DNA of 64,000 nucleotides. It comes from Pseudomonas massiliensis. Lineage in GTDB: Bacteria; Pseudomonadota; Gammaproteobacteria; Pseudomonadales; Pseudomonadaceae. Numbering within the stretch: the stretch's first letter is position 1; each line of letters starts with the position of its first letter. The position numbers and the translations under genes are program-made. The notes below the pieces were generated by a model that worked only from the letters and a program-made list of their open reading frames with translations, ran no database searches and had not been told where the DNA came from. Positions 33,447 through 41,389 of the stretch are shown here, one piece after another. The stretch covers positions 2,262,656 to 2,326,655 of the forward strand of contig NZ_CCYK01000007.1 of the NCBI RefSeq assembly GCF_000826105.1, in the 5' to 3' direction.

Positions 33447-34187
33447 ATGCCGCTGCGCCCTTTCTTTCTGCTTTTCTTGTCGGTCTTCGCCTCGCTTAGC
33501 CAGGCGGCTACCCAAGTATTGGAGCTGCACTACCGTAGCAGCGAAGAAATATTGCCCTTGGTTAGGTCATTCCTGGGTAATCAGGGTAGCGTTAGTGCCC
33601 TTGGCAATCAGCTGGTCGTCAATGCCGAGCCAGGCAAGCTCGATGAACTTGGCACCGTGCTGGAACGGCTCGACGTGCCAGCGCGCCGCTTGCTCATCAG
33701 CGTGGATACCAGCGACACCAATCGCAGCACTGGCGGCGGCGCGGGGGCTGGCCGCGTGATTCACTACGGCACTGCCAACCGTACCGGCGGATTGCAGCAA
33801 GTGCAGGCCAGCGAGGGGGCTCCGGCCCTCATCCAGGTTGGCCAGAGCGTGCCGCTGACGACCGCGCAGACCGACGCCTACGGGCGGCTGCAAACCCAGA
33901 CCGAATACCGCAACGTAACCCAGGGCTTCTATGTCACCGCTACGGTAAGCGGCGAAATCGTGCACCTGGCGATCAGCACGAACAATGACCGCATGAGCCA
34001 GGAACGCCCGGATGTCGTGAACGTGCAGAGTACTGATACCCGTGTCAGCGGACCTTTAGGCCAGTGGATCACCATTGCTGGTATCAATGGCCAAAGCCAG
34101 GCCGAACGCAACGCCGGCACCCGCTACTACGGTACTGCCGGCCGAGACGACATGACGCTTCGGGTCCGAGTCGACGCCCTGCCCTGA
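33447..34187 (+). CDS. Periplasmic secretin-N-domain protein
   Basis: The 246 aa product has a signal peptide (about 1-20, FFLLFLSVFASLSQA). A secretin short domain follows: ATQVLELHYRSSEEILPLVR, then NQLVVNAEPGKLDELGTVLE and RRLLISVDTSD, the pattern of ring-building modules in GspD/PilQ. The rest (about 100-246) resembles the start of a secretin barrel domain (VGQSVPLTT, GFYVTATVSGEIVHLAIS) but ends before the membrane-spanning part, so it cannot form a pore alone. No secretion genes are adjacent. Homologues sit at the same place in other pseudomonads; function unknown. Confidence 0.8.
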   Translation: MPLRPFFLLFLSVFASLSQAATQVLELHYRSSEEILPLVRSFLGNQGSVSALGNQLVVNAEPGKLDELGTVLERLDVPARRLLISVDTSDTNRSTGGGAGAGRVIHYGTANRTGGLQQVQASEGAPALIQVGQSVPLTTAQTDAYGRLQTQTEYRNVTQGFYVTATVSGEIVHLAISTNNDRMSQERPDVVNVQSTDTRVSGPLGQWITIAGINGQSQAERNAGTRYYGTAGRDDMTLRVRVDALP

Positions 34188-34661
34188 AAGCCCGACCCCA
34201 GGGCCTTTCCGTGACCGATGAGTCGTGTTCCTGAAAGTATGTAGTGACCTCAAATAAACACTACAAAGTGTTTGACGGCGTTCCTGCCCGAAGGCATGAT
34301 GGCCTCGCTCCCGCTAATCAGGGGCCCTCATACGGGGCCTCCGGCGCGTGTTCTCGCTACCTAGAGAGCCGCTCTGGTGTCAGCACGGCCCACAAGGCGG
34401 TTTGACGGGGTTGCGACTGGAACGAAGTTGTCCCGAGGGACGGAAGCGCCGAAGGCCTGTCAGCCGGATGTGCGATCTTGGAGTGGCCTGAGCCCCACAC
34501 TACATGCAGCTCAGCCATGCCGGTTCGCCAGCCCTTTCGTTCGCCCGCGCAATGAGTTTTAGCCCTCCCCTCCAAGCCTTCCCGCCGTTGCCGCCCGATG
34601 AATGGATTGCGTCCAGGCAGAGCACGACATCCCAAGAGACCTATGCGACGAGGCTTACCCA
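34188..34661. other. Intergenic region upstream of aceA
   Basis: An imperfect hairpin at 34187-34209 may end the previous gene. After the promoter and palindrome listed separately, the remaining 350 bases hold no gene that I can support; they form a long leader for aceA if that promoter is used. The first aceA-frame codon after the last stop would add 20 residues before MALTREQQ. Confidence 0.5.
34256..34300 (+). promoter_or_regulatory. Candidate aceA promoter with overlapping palindrome
   Basis: TTGACG (34272-34277), a 17-base spacer and CATGAT (34295-34300) form a sigma-70-like promoter. The perfect inverted repeat AAACACT-ACAA-AGTGTTT (34256-34273) touches the -35, where a bound regulator would block or assist polymerase. 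Regulation by carbon source is inference from the glyoxylate-shunt role of aceA. Confidence 0.4.
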
Positions 34662-35987
34662 ATGGCACTGACACGCGAACAACAAATAGCGGCCCTGGAG
34701 AAAGACTGGGCGGAGAACCCGCGCTGGAAAGGGGTCACCCGTACCTATACCGCCGCCGATGTGGTCCGCCTGCGTGGCTCCGTTCAGCCTGAGCACACTT
34801 TCGCCAGGCTGGGCGCGGAAAAACTCTGGAAGCTGGTCACCCAAGGAGCCCGCCCTTCCTTCCGCCCGGACAAAGACTTCGTCAACTGCATGGGCGCGCT
34901 TACAGGCGGGCAGGCTGTGCAACAGGTCAAGGCAGGCATTCAAGCCATCTACCTTTCGGGCTGGCAGGTAGCCGCCGACAACAACAGTGCCGAATCGATG
35001 TACCCGGACCAGTCGCTTTACCCTGTGGACTCCGTCCCCACGGTGGTCAAACGCATCAACAATGCTTTCCGCCGCGCTGACCAGATTCAGTGGAAAGCAG
35101 GCAGGAACCTGGGCGACGATGGCTATATCGACTACTTCGCACCCATAGTCGCGGACGCCGAAGCGGGTTTCGGCGGCGTACTCAATGCCTATGAACTGAT
35201 GAAAAGCATGATCGAAGCCGGTGCCGCCGGGGTGCACTTCGAAGACCAGCTGGCATCGGTGAAGAAATGCGGCCATATGGGTGGCAAGGTACTGGTCCCC
35301 ACCCAGGAGGCCGTGCAGAAACTGGTCGCCGCCCGCCTGGCGGCTGACGTGGCCGGTGTGCCTACCATCATCCTCGCCCGCACCGACGCAAATGCGGCGG
35401 ACTTGCTCACTTCCGACTGCGATCCTTACGATCAGCCATTCGTCACCGGCACTCGCACGCCTGAGGGGTTCTATAAGGTTCGTGCCGGGCTGGATCAGGC
35501 CATCGCTCGCGGCCTGGCCTATGCGCCTTACGCGGATCTGATCTGGTGCGAAACGGCGAAGCCAGACCTGGACGAAGCGCGCCGCTTCGCTGAGGCCATC
35601 AAGAAGGAATACCCGGACCAACTGCTTTCGTACAACTGCTCTCCTTCCTTCAACTGGAAAAAGAACCTGGACGACGCCACCATCGCCAAATTCCAGCGCG
35701 AGCTGTCGGCCATGGGCTACAAGCACCAGTTCATTACCCTGGCGGGCATCCACAACATGTGGCATGGAATGTTCTCCCTGGCCCATGACTACGCCCGCAA
35801 CGACATGACCGCCTACGTGAAGCTGCAGGAGCAGGAGTTTGCCGATGCCGCCAAGGGTTACACCTTCGTCGCGCATCAGCAGGAGGTAGGCACTGGGTAC
35901 TTCGATGACATGACAACGGTCATCCAGGGCGGAGTGTCGTCGGTCACTGCACTGACCGGCTCTACCGAGGAAGAGCAGTTCCACTGA
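34662..35987 (+). CDS. aceA: Isocitrate lyase
   Basis: The 441 aa enzyme splits isocitrate into glyoxylate and succinate, the first step of the glyoxylate shunt. The signature KKCGH is at 201-205 with catalytic C203. FVNCMGALTGGQAVQQVKAG, SGWQVAADNN and NCSPSFNW are present. The start MALTREQQIAALEKDW is preceded by GACGAGG. The length fits the short class (E. coli AceA is 434 aa); the P. aeruginosa enzyme is, as I recall, the longer type of about 530 aa. It competes with Idh (25614-27839) for substrate, so the pair sets the shunt/TCA branch. Confidence 0.96.
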   Translation: MALTREQQIAALEKDWAENPRWKGVTRTYTAADVVRLRGSVQPEHTFARLGAEKLWKLVTQGARPSFRPDKDFVNCMGALTGGQAVQQVKAGIQAIYLSGWQVAADNNSAESMYPDQSLYPVDSVPTVVKRINNAFRRADQIQWKAGRNLGDDGYIDYFAPIVADAEAGFGGVLNAYELMKSMIEAGAAGVHFEDQLASVKKCGHMGGKVLVPTQEAVQKLVAARLAADVAGVPTIILARTDANAADLLTSDCDPYDQPFVTGTRTPEGFYKVRAGLDQAIARGLAYAPYADLIWCETAKPDLDEARRFAEAIKKEYPDQLLSYNCSPSFNWKKNLDDATIAKFQRELSAMGYKHQFITLAGIHNMWHGMFSLAHDYARNDMTAYVKLQEQEFADAAKGYTFVAHQQEVGTGYFDDMTTVIQGGVSSVTALTGSTEEEQFH

Positions 35988-36003
35988 CCGCTTCGCTCTT
36001 ACG

Positions 36004-36026
36004 AGCCGCCTACGGGCGGCTTTTTT
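36004..36026 (+). terminator. Terminator of aceA
   Basis: AGCCGCC-TAC-GGGCGGCT hairpin followed by six T, 16 bases after the stop. Confidence 0.9.
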
Positions 36027-36432
36027 GTTGCCGGCGATCTCGCCACCGACGTGTTCCGAACGCTGTACCACACTAAACCTTGACCTGCGTCCATATGACG
36101 AAATGAAACCGGCATAAACTCAGGACGGGACTATAGTGACTTCATGACATGACCCATCAAGTGCACTAACTGAGACTTATTATCATTTGAATAAGTTTGT
36201 TGCGCAGCGGAGGAAACAGCGTTGAGTAAAAGCGGTCGAATCCCGGGCCGACGGGGCTTTGAAGCAGGGAGCGCTTACTAGGCCAATGAATTGAATGAAT
36301 TAATTTGATGCAGCAAATTTACTTGCCGCGGGTTTGCCCATAAAATCCCGCCGATCTTATGGCTGCGACATTTCGTCACTGCTTTACCCTTCTTCAGTAC
36401 AGAGAGCTGCCGCTCTGTTAAGGATTGCCAGC
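36027..36432 (+). promoter_or_regulatory. Upstream region of the nuo operon
   Basis: This 400-base AT-rich region must hold the nuo promoter. Candidates are TATAGT at 36132-36137 and TAAAAT at 36341-36346, neither with a good -35. A perfect inverted repeat ACTTATT-8-AATAAGT lies at 36175-36196. No Anr/Fnr box (TTGAT-4-ATCAA) is seen. A short frame with a good ribosome site lies inside and is listed separately. Confidence 0.45.
36222..36281 (+). CDS. Possible 19-residue leader peptide before nuoA
   Basis: GGAGGAAACAGCG precedes a TTG codon that opens a 20-codon frame reading SKSGRIPGRRGFEAGSAY to a TAG. The ribosome site is stronger than that of nuoA, but the start codon is rare and the frame short. 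The product is basic. It could be a leader peptide or chance. Confidence 0.25.
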   Translation: MSKSGRIPGRRGFEAGSAY

Positions 36433-36846
36433 ATGACCCCAACAGCAGGACTCATCGCCCACAACTGGGGCTTTGCCATCTTCCTCCTGGGTGTAGTGGG
36501 GCTTTGCGCCTTCATGTTGGGGCTGTCCAGCCTCTTGGGCGGCAAGGCCTGGGGGCGTAGCAAGAACGATCCGTTCGAGTCCGGCATGCTGCCCGTCGGC
36601 AGTGCCCGGTTGCGCCTCTCCGCTAAATTCTATCTGGTCGCGATGCTGTTCGTGATCTTCGATATCGAAGCCCTTTTCTTGTTCGCCTGGTCGGTATCGG
36701 TACGCGAAAGCGGCTGGGCCGGCTTCGCCGAAGCGCTCATTTTCATAGCAATTCTGTTGGCAGGTCTTGTCTACCTTTGGCGAGTGGGGGCGCTCGATTG
36801 GGCACCCGAAGGTCGTCGTAAGCGGCAGGCGAAGCTGAAACAATGA
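36433..36846 (+). CDS. nuoA: Complex I subunit NuoA
   Basis: The 137 aa inner-membrane subunit has three spans and the conserved loop NDPFESGMLPVGSARLRLSAKFYLVAML (key acidic FES and the SAR segment), then FVIFDIEALFLFAW. This loop lines the quinone site region. The start MTPTAGLIAHNWG is chosen over a longer frame because the extra residues are not conserved. It opens a 13-gene operon (nuoA, B, CD, E-N) encoding NADH:ubiquinone oxidoreductase. Confidence 0.95.
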   Translation: MTPTAGLIAHNWGFAIFLLGVVGLCAFMLGLSSLLGGKAWGRSKNDPFESGMLPVGSARLRLSAKFYLVAMLFVIFDIEALFLFAWSVSVRESGWAGFAEALIFIAILLAGLVYLWRVGALDWAPEGRRKRQAKLKQ

Positions 36847-36856
36847 GGCTTTGGCA

Positions 36857-37543
36857 ATGCAATACAATCTCACCAAGATCGACCCGGATGCTCCCCAGGA
36901 TCCGGAACAGCGCTATCCCCTGGGCAAGCAGGGCATCGTCGACGACAAGATGCTCGAAGACCAGGTCCATCGCAGCGTCTTCATGGGCAAGCTCGAAGAT
37001 GTCCTGAGCGGCGCGGTCAACTGGGGCCGCAAGAACTCCTTGTGGCCGTACAACTTCGGGCTGTCCTGCTGCTATGTGGAAATGACCACGGCGTTTACCG
37101 CGCCTCATGATATCGCCCGCTTCGGGGCCGAAGTCATTCGGGCCTCGCCGCGACAGGCGGACTTCATGGTGATCGCCGGCACCCCCTTCATCAAGATGGC
37201 GCCGATCATCCAGCGGCTCTACGAGCAGATGCTCGAGCCCAAGTGGGTCATTTCCATGGGTGCCTGCGCCAATTCGGGCGGCATGTATGACATCTATTCC
37301 GTAGTGCAGGGCGTGGACAAGTTCCTGCCTGTGGACGTTTACGTGCCCGGCTGCCCGCCGCGCCCCGAAGCATTCCTGCAGGGCCTGATGCTGCTGCAGG
37401 AATCCATCGGCAAGGAGCGGCGGCCATTGTCGTGGGTGGTCGGCGATCAGGGCGTTTACCGCGCCGAGATGCCGTCCCAGAAAGACCTGCGTCGCGAACA
37501 GCGCATCCAGGTCACCAACCTGCGCAGCCCAGACGAAGTGTGA
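36857..37543 (+). CDS. nuoB: Complex I subunit NuoB
   Basis: The 228 aa subunit carries the terminal 4Fe-4S cluster N2 that reduces quinone. Ligands are the paired cysteines in GLSCCYVEM, the cysteine in MGACANSGG and the one in PGCPPRPEA. The loop VIAGTPFIKMAP has Pro where Cys is frequent (GTCFIKMAP), which is not a cluster ligand. The start at the second Met (MQYNLTKIDPDA) follows homologues. Ten bases separate it from nuoA. Confidence 0.95.
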   Translation: MQYNLTKIDPDAPQDPEQRYPLGKQGIVDDKMLEDQVHRSVFMGKLEDVLSGAVNWGRKNSLWPYNFGLSCCYVEMTTAFTAPHDIARFGAEVIRASPRQADFMVIAGTPFIKMAPIIQRLYEQMLEPKWVISMGACANSGGMYDIYSVVQGVDKFLPVDVYVPGCPPRPEAFLQGLMLLQESIGKERRPLSWVVGDQGVYRAEMPSQKDLRREQRIQVTNLRSPDEV

Positions 37544-37624
37544 GCCGGCGCCCTGCCCCATCGCGGACAGGGCGTTATTGGCACTCACTCTTGACGTTGA
37601 CCGAAAGCGAAAGCGACCGACACC

Positions 37625-39409
37625 ATGACAACAGCGGACACCGCTCTGTATATCCCGCCCTACAAGGCTGACGACCAGGATGTGGTCGTCGAACTGACCA
37701 ACCGCTTCGGCCCGGAAAGCTTCCACGCCCAGAACACCCGCACCGGCATGCCGGTGCTGTGGGTGGCCCGTGCGCAGATCAAGGACGTGTTGACCTTCCT
37801 GCGCAATCTGCCCAAGCCCTATGCCATGCTCTATGACCTGCACGGCGTGGACGAGCGCCTGCGCACCCAGCGCCGCGGCCTGCCGGAATCGGACTTCACG
37901 GTGTTCTACCACCTGATGTCCATCGAGCGGAACAGCGATGTGATGCTAAAGGTAGCCTTGAGCGAGGGCGACCTGAACCTGCCCAGCGTCACCGGCATCT
38001 GGCCTAACGCCAACTGGTACGAACGTGAAGTCTGGGACATGTACGGCATCACCTTCACCGGGCACCCGAACCTGAGCCGCATCCTGATGCCGCCCACCTG
38101 GGAAGGTCATCCGCTGCGCAAGGACTACCCGGCGCGGGCGACCGAGTTCGACCCGTACAGCCTGAGCCTGGCCAAGCAGGCCCATGAAGAAGAAGCCGCG
38201 CGCTTCCGTCCCGAAGACTGGGGCATGAAACGCGGCACCGCCAACGAGGACTTCATGTTCCTCAATTTGGGCCCGAACCACCCTTCGGCCCACGGTGCCT
38301 TCCGCATCATCCTCCAGCTCGACGGCGAAGAGATCGTCGACTGCGTGCCCGACATCGGCTACCACCACCGCGGTGCCGAGAAAATGGGCGAACGCCAGTC
38401 CTGGCATAGCTACATCCCCTATACCGACCGTATCGACTACCTCGGTGGGGTGATGAACAACCTGCCTTACGTGCTGGCGGTGGAGAAACTGGCAGGCATC
38501 ACGGTGCCGGACCGGGTCAACACCATCCGCATCATGATGGCCGAGTTCTTCCGCATCACCAGCCACCTGCTGTTCCTGGGTACCTACATCCAGGACGTGG
38601 GCGCCATGACGCCGGTATTCTTCACCTTCACCGACCGCCAACGGGCGTACTCGGTGATCGAGGCGGTCACCGGTTTCCGCCTGCATCCGGCCTGGTACCG
38701 GATTGGTGGCGTGGCGCATGACCTGCCGCGCGGCTGGGAAAAGCTGGTCAAGGACTTTGTCGACTGGATGCCCAAGCGCCTGGACGAATACACCAAGGCG
38801 GCATTGCAGAACAGTATTCTCAAGGGCCGTACCATAGGCGTGGCCCAGTACAACACCCGGGAAGCGCTGGAGTGGGGCACCACCGGCCCCAGCCTGCGCG
38901 CCACTGGCTGCGACTTCGACCTGCGCAAGGCTCGCCCCTATTCAGGCTACGAGCACTTCGACTTCGAAGTGCCGCTGGCCCACAACGGCGACGCCTATGA
39001 CCGCTGCATGGTGCGCGTCGAGGAAATGCGCCAGAGCCTGCGGATCATCGACCAGTGCATGCGCAACATGCCGGAAGGCCCATACAAGGCGGACCACCCG
39101 CTGACCACGCCGCCGCCGAAAGAGCGCACCCTGCAGCATATCGAGACCCTGATCACCCACTTCCTGCAAGTTTCCTGGGGCCCGGTGATGCCGGCCAATG
39201 AAAGCTTCCAGATGATCGAGGCGACCAAGGGCATCAACAGTTATTACCTGACGAGCGATGGCGGCACCATGAGCTACCGCACCCGTATCCGTACCCCCAG
39301 CTATCCGCACCTGCAGCAGATCCCATCGGTGATCCGCGGCGAAATGGTCGCCGACCTGATCGCGTACCTGGGCAGTATCGACTTCGTCATGGCCGACGTG
39401 GACCGCTAA
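37625..39409 (+). CDS. nuoC: Complex I fused subunit NuoCD
   Basis: The 594 aa protein joins the NuoC part (about 1-190, with ERNSDVMLKVAL, NWYEREVWDMYGITFTGHP) to the NuoD part (about 205-594, with LNLGPNHPSAHGAFRI and GYHHRGAEKMGE, the quinone-site histidines). The fusion is usual in E. coli and Pseudomonas. The GP-x-x-RATGCDFDLR block and the C-terminal DFVMADVDR are present. The 81-base gap from nuoB is the largest so far in the operon but holds no terminator. It is also named nuoCD or nuoD. Confidence 0.96.
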   Translation: MTTADTALYIPPYKADDQDVVVELTNRFGPESFHAQNTRTGMPVLWVARAQIKDVLTFLRNLPKPYAMLYDLHGVDERLRTQRRGLPESDFTVFYHLMSIERNSDVMLKVALSEGDLNLPSVTGIWPNANWYEREVWDMYGITFTGHPNLSRILMPPTWEGHPLRKDYPARATEFDPYSLSLAKQAHEEEAARFRPEDWGMKRGTANEDFMFLNLGPNHPSAHGAFRIILQLDGEEIVDCVPDIGYHHRGAEKMGERQSWHSYIPYTDRIDYLGGVMNNLPYVLAVEKLAGITVPDRVNTIRIMMAEFFRITSHLLFLGTYIQDVGAMTPVFFTFTDRQRAYSVIEAVTGFRLHPAWYRIGGVAHDLPRGWEKLVKDFVDWMPKRLDEYTKAALQNSILKGRTIGVAQYNTREALEWGTTGPSLRATGCDFDLRKARPYSGYEHFDFEVPLAHNGDAYDRCMVRVEEMRQSLRIIDQCMRNMPEGPYKADHPLTTPPPKERTLQHIETLITHFLQVSWGPVMPANESFQMIEATKGINSYYLTSDGGTMSYRTRIRTPSYPHLQQIPSVIRGEMVADLIAYLGSIDFVMADVDR

Positions 39410-39411
39410 GC

Positions 39412-39909
39412 ATGAACACTACGCTTATCCAGACTGACCGTTTCGTCCTCAGCGAAACCGAGCGCTCGGCCATCGAGCACGAGATGCACCACTATGAAGA
39501 TCCGCGCGCCGCGTCCATCGAGGCGCTGAAGATCGTTCAGAAGGCCCGTGGCTGGGTGCCTGACGGCGCCCTGTATGCCATCGGCGAGATCCTCGGCATT
39601 CCTGCCAGCGATGTCGAGGGGGTAGCTACCTTCTACAGCCAGATCTTCCGCCAGCCGGTAGGGCGCCACATCATTCGCGTCTGCGACAGCATGGTCTGCT
39701 ACATCGGTGGGCACGAATCCGTGGTCGCGCAGATCCAACGGGAACTGGGCATCGGCCTGGGACAAACCACCGCCGACGGCCGCTTCACCTTGCTGCCAGT
39801 GTGCTGCCTGGGCAACTGCGACAAGGCGCCGGCCCTGATGATCGATGACGACACTTTCGGCGACGTCAAGCCAGACGGCGTCAGCCGCTTGCTGGAGGCC
39901 TACGTATGA
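39412..39909 (+). CDS. nuoE: Complex I subunit NuoE
   Basis: The 165 aa thioredoxin-like subunit holds the 2Fe-2S cluster N1a. Ligands are in VCDSMVCYIGG and VCCLGNCDKAPA. It follows NuoCD by two bases and ends overlapping the nuoF ATG, as in other proteobacteria. With NuoF and NuoG it forms the NADH-oxidising module. Confidence 0.95.
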   Translation: MNTTLIQTDRFVLSETERSAIEHEMHHYEDPRAASIEALKIVQKARGWVPDGALYAIGEILGIPASDVEGVATFYSQIFRQPVGRHIIRVCDSMVCYIGGHESVVAQIQRELGIGLGQTTADGRFTLLPVCCLGNCDKAPALMIDDDTFGDVKPDGVSRLLEAYV

Positions 39910-41273
39910 CCCTGACTTCGTTCGGCCCGGCCAACCGCATTGCCCGCGCACCGGAAACCCATCCCCTCACCTGGCGCCTGCGCGACGATGCCGAGCCGGT
40001 GTGGCTGGAAGAATACCAGCGCAAGGACGGCTACACGGCAGCGCGCAAGGCCCTGGCGCAGATGTCGCAGGAAGATATCGTGCAGACCGTCAAGGATTCT
40101 GGCCTCAAGGGCCGTGGCGGCGCCGGCTTCCCCACCGGGGTGAAGTGGGGCCTGATGCCCAAGGATGAGTCCATGAACATCCGCTACCTGCTATGCAACG
40201 CGGATGAGATGGAGCCCAACACCTGGAAAGACCGCATGCTCATGGAGCAGCAGCCCCACCTGCTGATCGAAGGAATGCTGATCAGCGCCCGGGCGCTGAA
40301 GGCCTATCGAGGCTACATCTTCCTGCGCGGCGAATACACCACGGCGGCCCGCCACCTGAACCGCGCGGTAGAGGAAGCCAAGGCGGCCGGCCTGCTGGGC
40401 AAGAATATTCTTGGCAGCGGTTTCGACTTCGAGCTGTTCGTGCATACCGGTGCCGGACGCTACATCTGTGGTGAAGAGACCGCCCTGATCAACTCCCTGG
40501 AAGGCCGCCGCGCCAACCCGCGCTCCAAGCCGCCCTTCCCCGCGGCCGTGGGCGTCTGGGGCAAGCCGACCTGCGTGAACAACGTGGAAACCCTGTGCAA
40601 CGTACCGGCCATCGTCGGCAACGGCATCGACTGGTACAAAGGCCTGGCTCGCGAGGGCAGCGAGGACCACGGCACCAAGCTCATGGGCTTCTCCGGCAAG
40701 GTGAAAAACCCCGGCCTATGGGAACTGCCCTTCGGCGTCACCGCACGGGAACTGTTCGAGGACTACGCTGGCGGCATGCGCGACGGCTACACCCTAAAGT
40801 GCTGGCAGCCAGGCGGCGCGGGCACCGGCTTCCTCCTGCCGGAGCACCTGGAAGCGCAAATGTACGCTGGCGGCATCGCCAAGGTAGGCACTCGCATGGG
40901 TACCGGCCTGGCCATGGCCGTGGACAATACCGTGAACATGGTGTCCCTGCTGCGCAACATGGAAGAGTTCTTCGCGCGGGAATCCTGTGGCTTCTGCACG
41001 CCCTGCCGCGATGGCCTGCCATGGTCGGTGAAGCTGTTGCGAGCGCTGGAGAAGGGCCAGGGCGCCCAGGGCGATATCGAAACCCTGCTTGGCCTGGTAG
41101 GTTTCCTCGGCCCCGGCAAGACCTTCTGCGCCCACGCGCCGGGCGCGGTAGAGCCCCTGGGCAGCGCCATCAAGTATTTCCGAGATGAATTCGAGGCCGG
41201 CATCGCCCCCGTGAGCGTGGCCAACGCTGCCCTTGGCTTCGGCCAGCCGCGACCTGTACCGACGGGAGCCTGA
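39906..41273 (+). CDS. nuoF: Complex I subunit NuoF (NADH and FMN binding)
   Basis: The 455 aa subunit accepts hydride from NADH on FMN. GRGGAGFPTGVKWGLM forms the nucleotide site, HTGAGRYICGEETALINSLE binds FMN, and ESCGFCTPCRDG plus the later C in TFCAHAPG ligate 4Fe-4S cluster N3. The start overlaps the nuoE stop (ATGA). A GC-rich hairpin lies in the 116-base gap between it and nuoG. Confidence 0.96.
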   Translation: MTLTSFGPANRIARAPETHPLTWRLRDDAEPVWLEEYQRKDGYTAARKALAQMSQEDIVQTVKDSGLKGRGGAGFPTGVKWGLMPKDESMNIRYLLCNADEMEPNTWKDRMLMEQQPHLLIEGMLISARALKAYRGYIFLRGEYTTAARHLNRAVEEAKAAGLLGKNILGSGFDFELFVHTGAGRYICGEETALINSLEGRRANPRSKPPFPAAVGVWGKPTCVNNVETLCNVPAIVGNGIDWYKGLAREGSEDHGTKLMGFSGKVKNPGLWELPFGVTARELFEDYAGGMRDGYTLKCWQPGGAGTGFLLPEHLEAQMYAGGIAKVGTRMGTGLAMAVDNTVNMVSLLRNMEEFFARESCGFCTPCRDGLPWSVKLLRALEKGQGAQGDIETLLGLVGFLGPGKTFCAHAPGAVEPLGSAIKYFRDEFEAGIAPVSVANAALGFGQPRPVPTGA

Positions 41274-41280
41274 TTTGATC

Positions 41281-41303
41281 CGGGCGGTGCCCTGCCCCGC
41301 CCG
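41281..41303 (+). terminator. Hairpin in the nuoF-nuoG gap
   Basis: CGGGCGG and CCGCCCG form a perfect seven-pair stem around nine bases, eight bases after the nuoF stop. No T run follows, so it is more likely an mRNA stability or attenuation element than a full terminator. Confidence 0.45.
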
Positions 41304-41389
41304 CTGCCTGTGAACGCCAAGCGCCAGGCATAGAACAAGATTTCCATTAGCCAAGCCCGGGCGACCGGGCCAACGAAGAACCTTGAACC

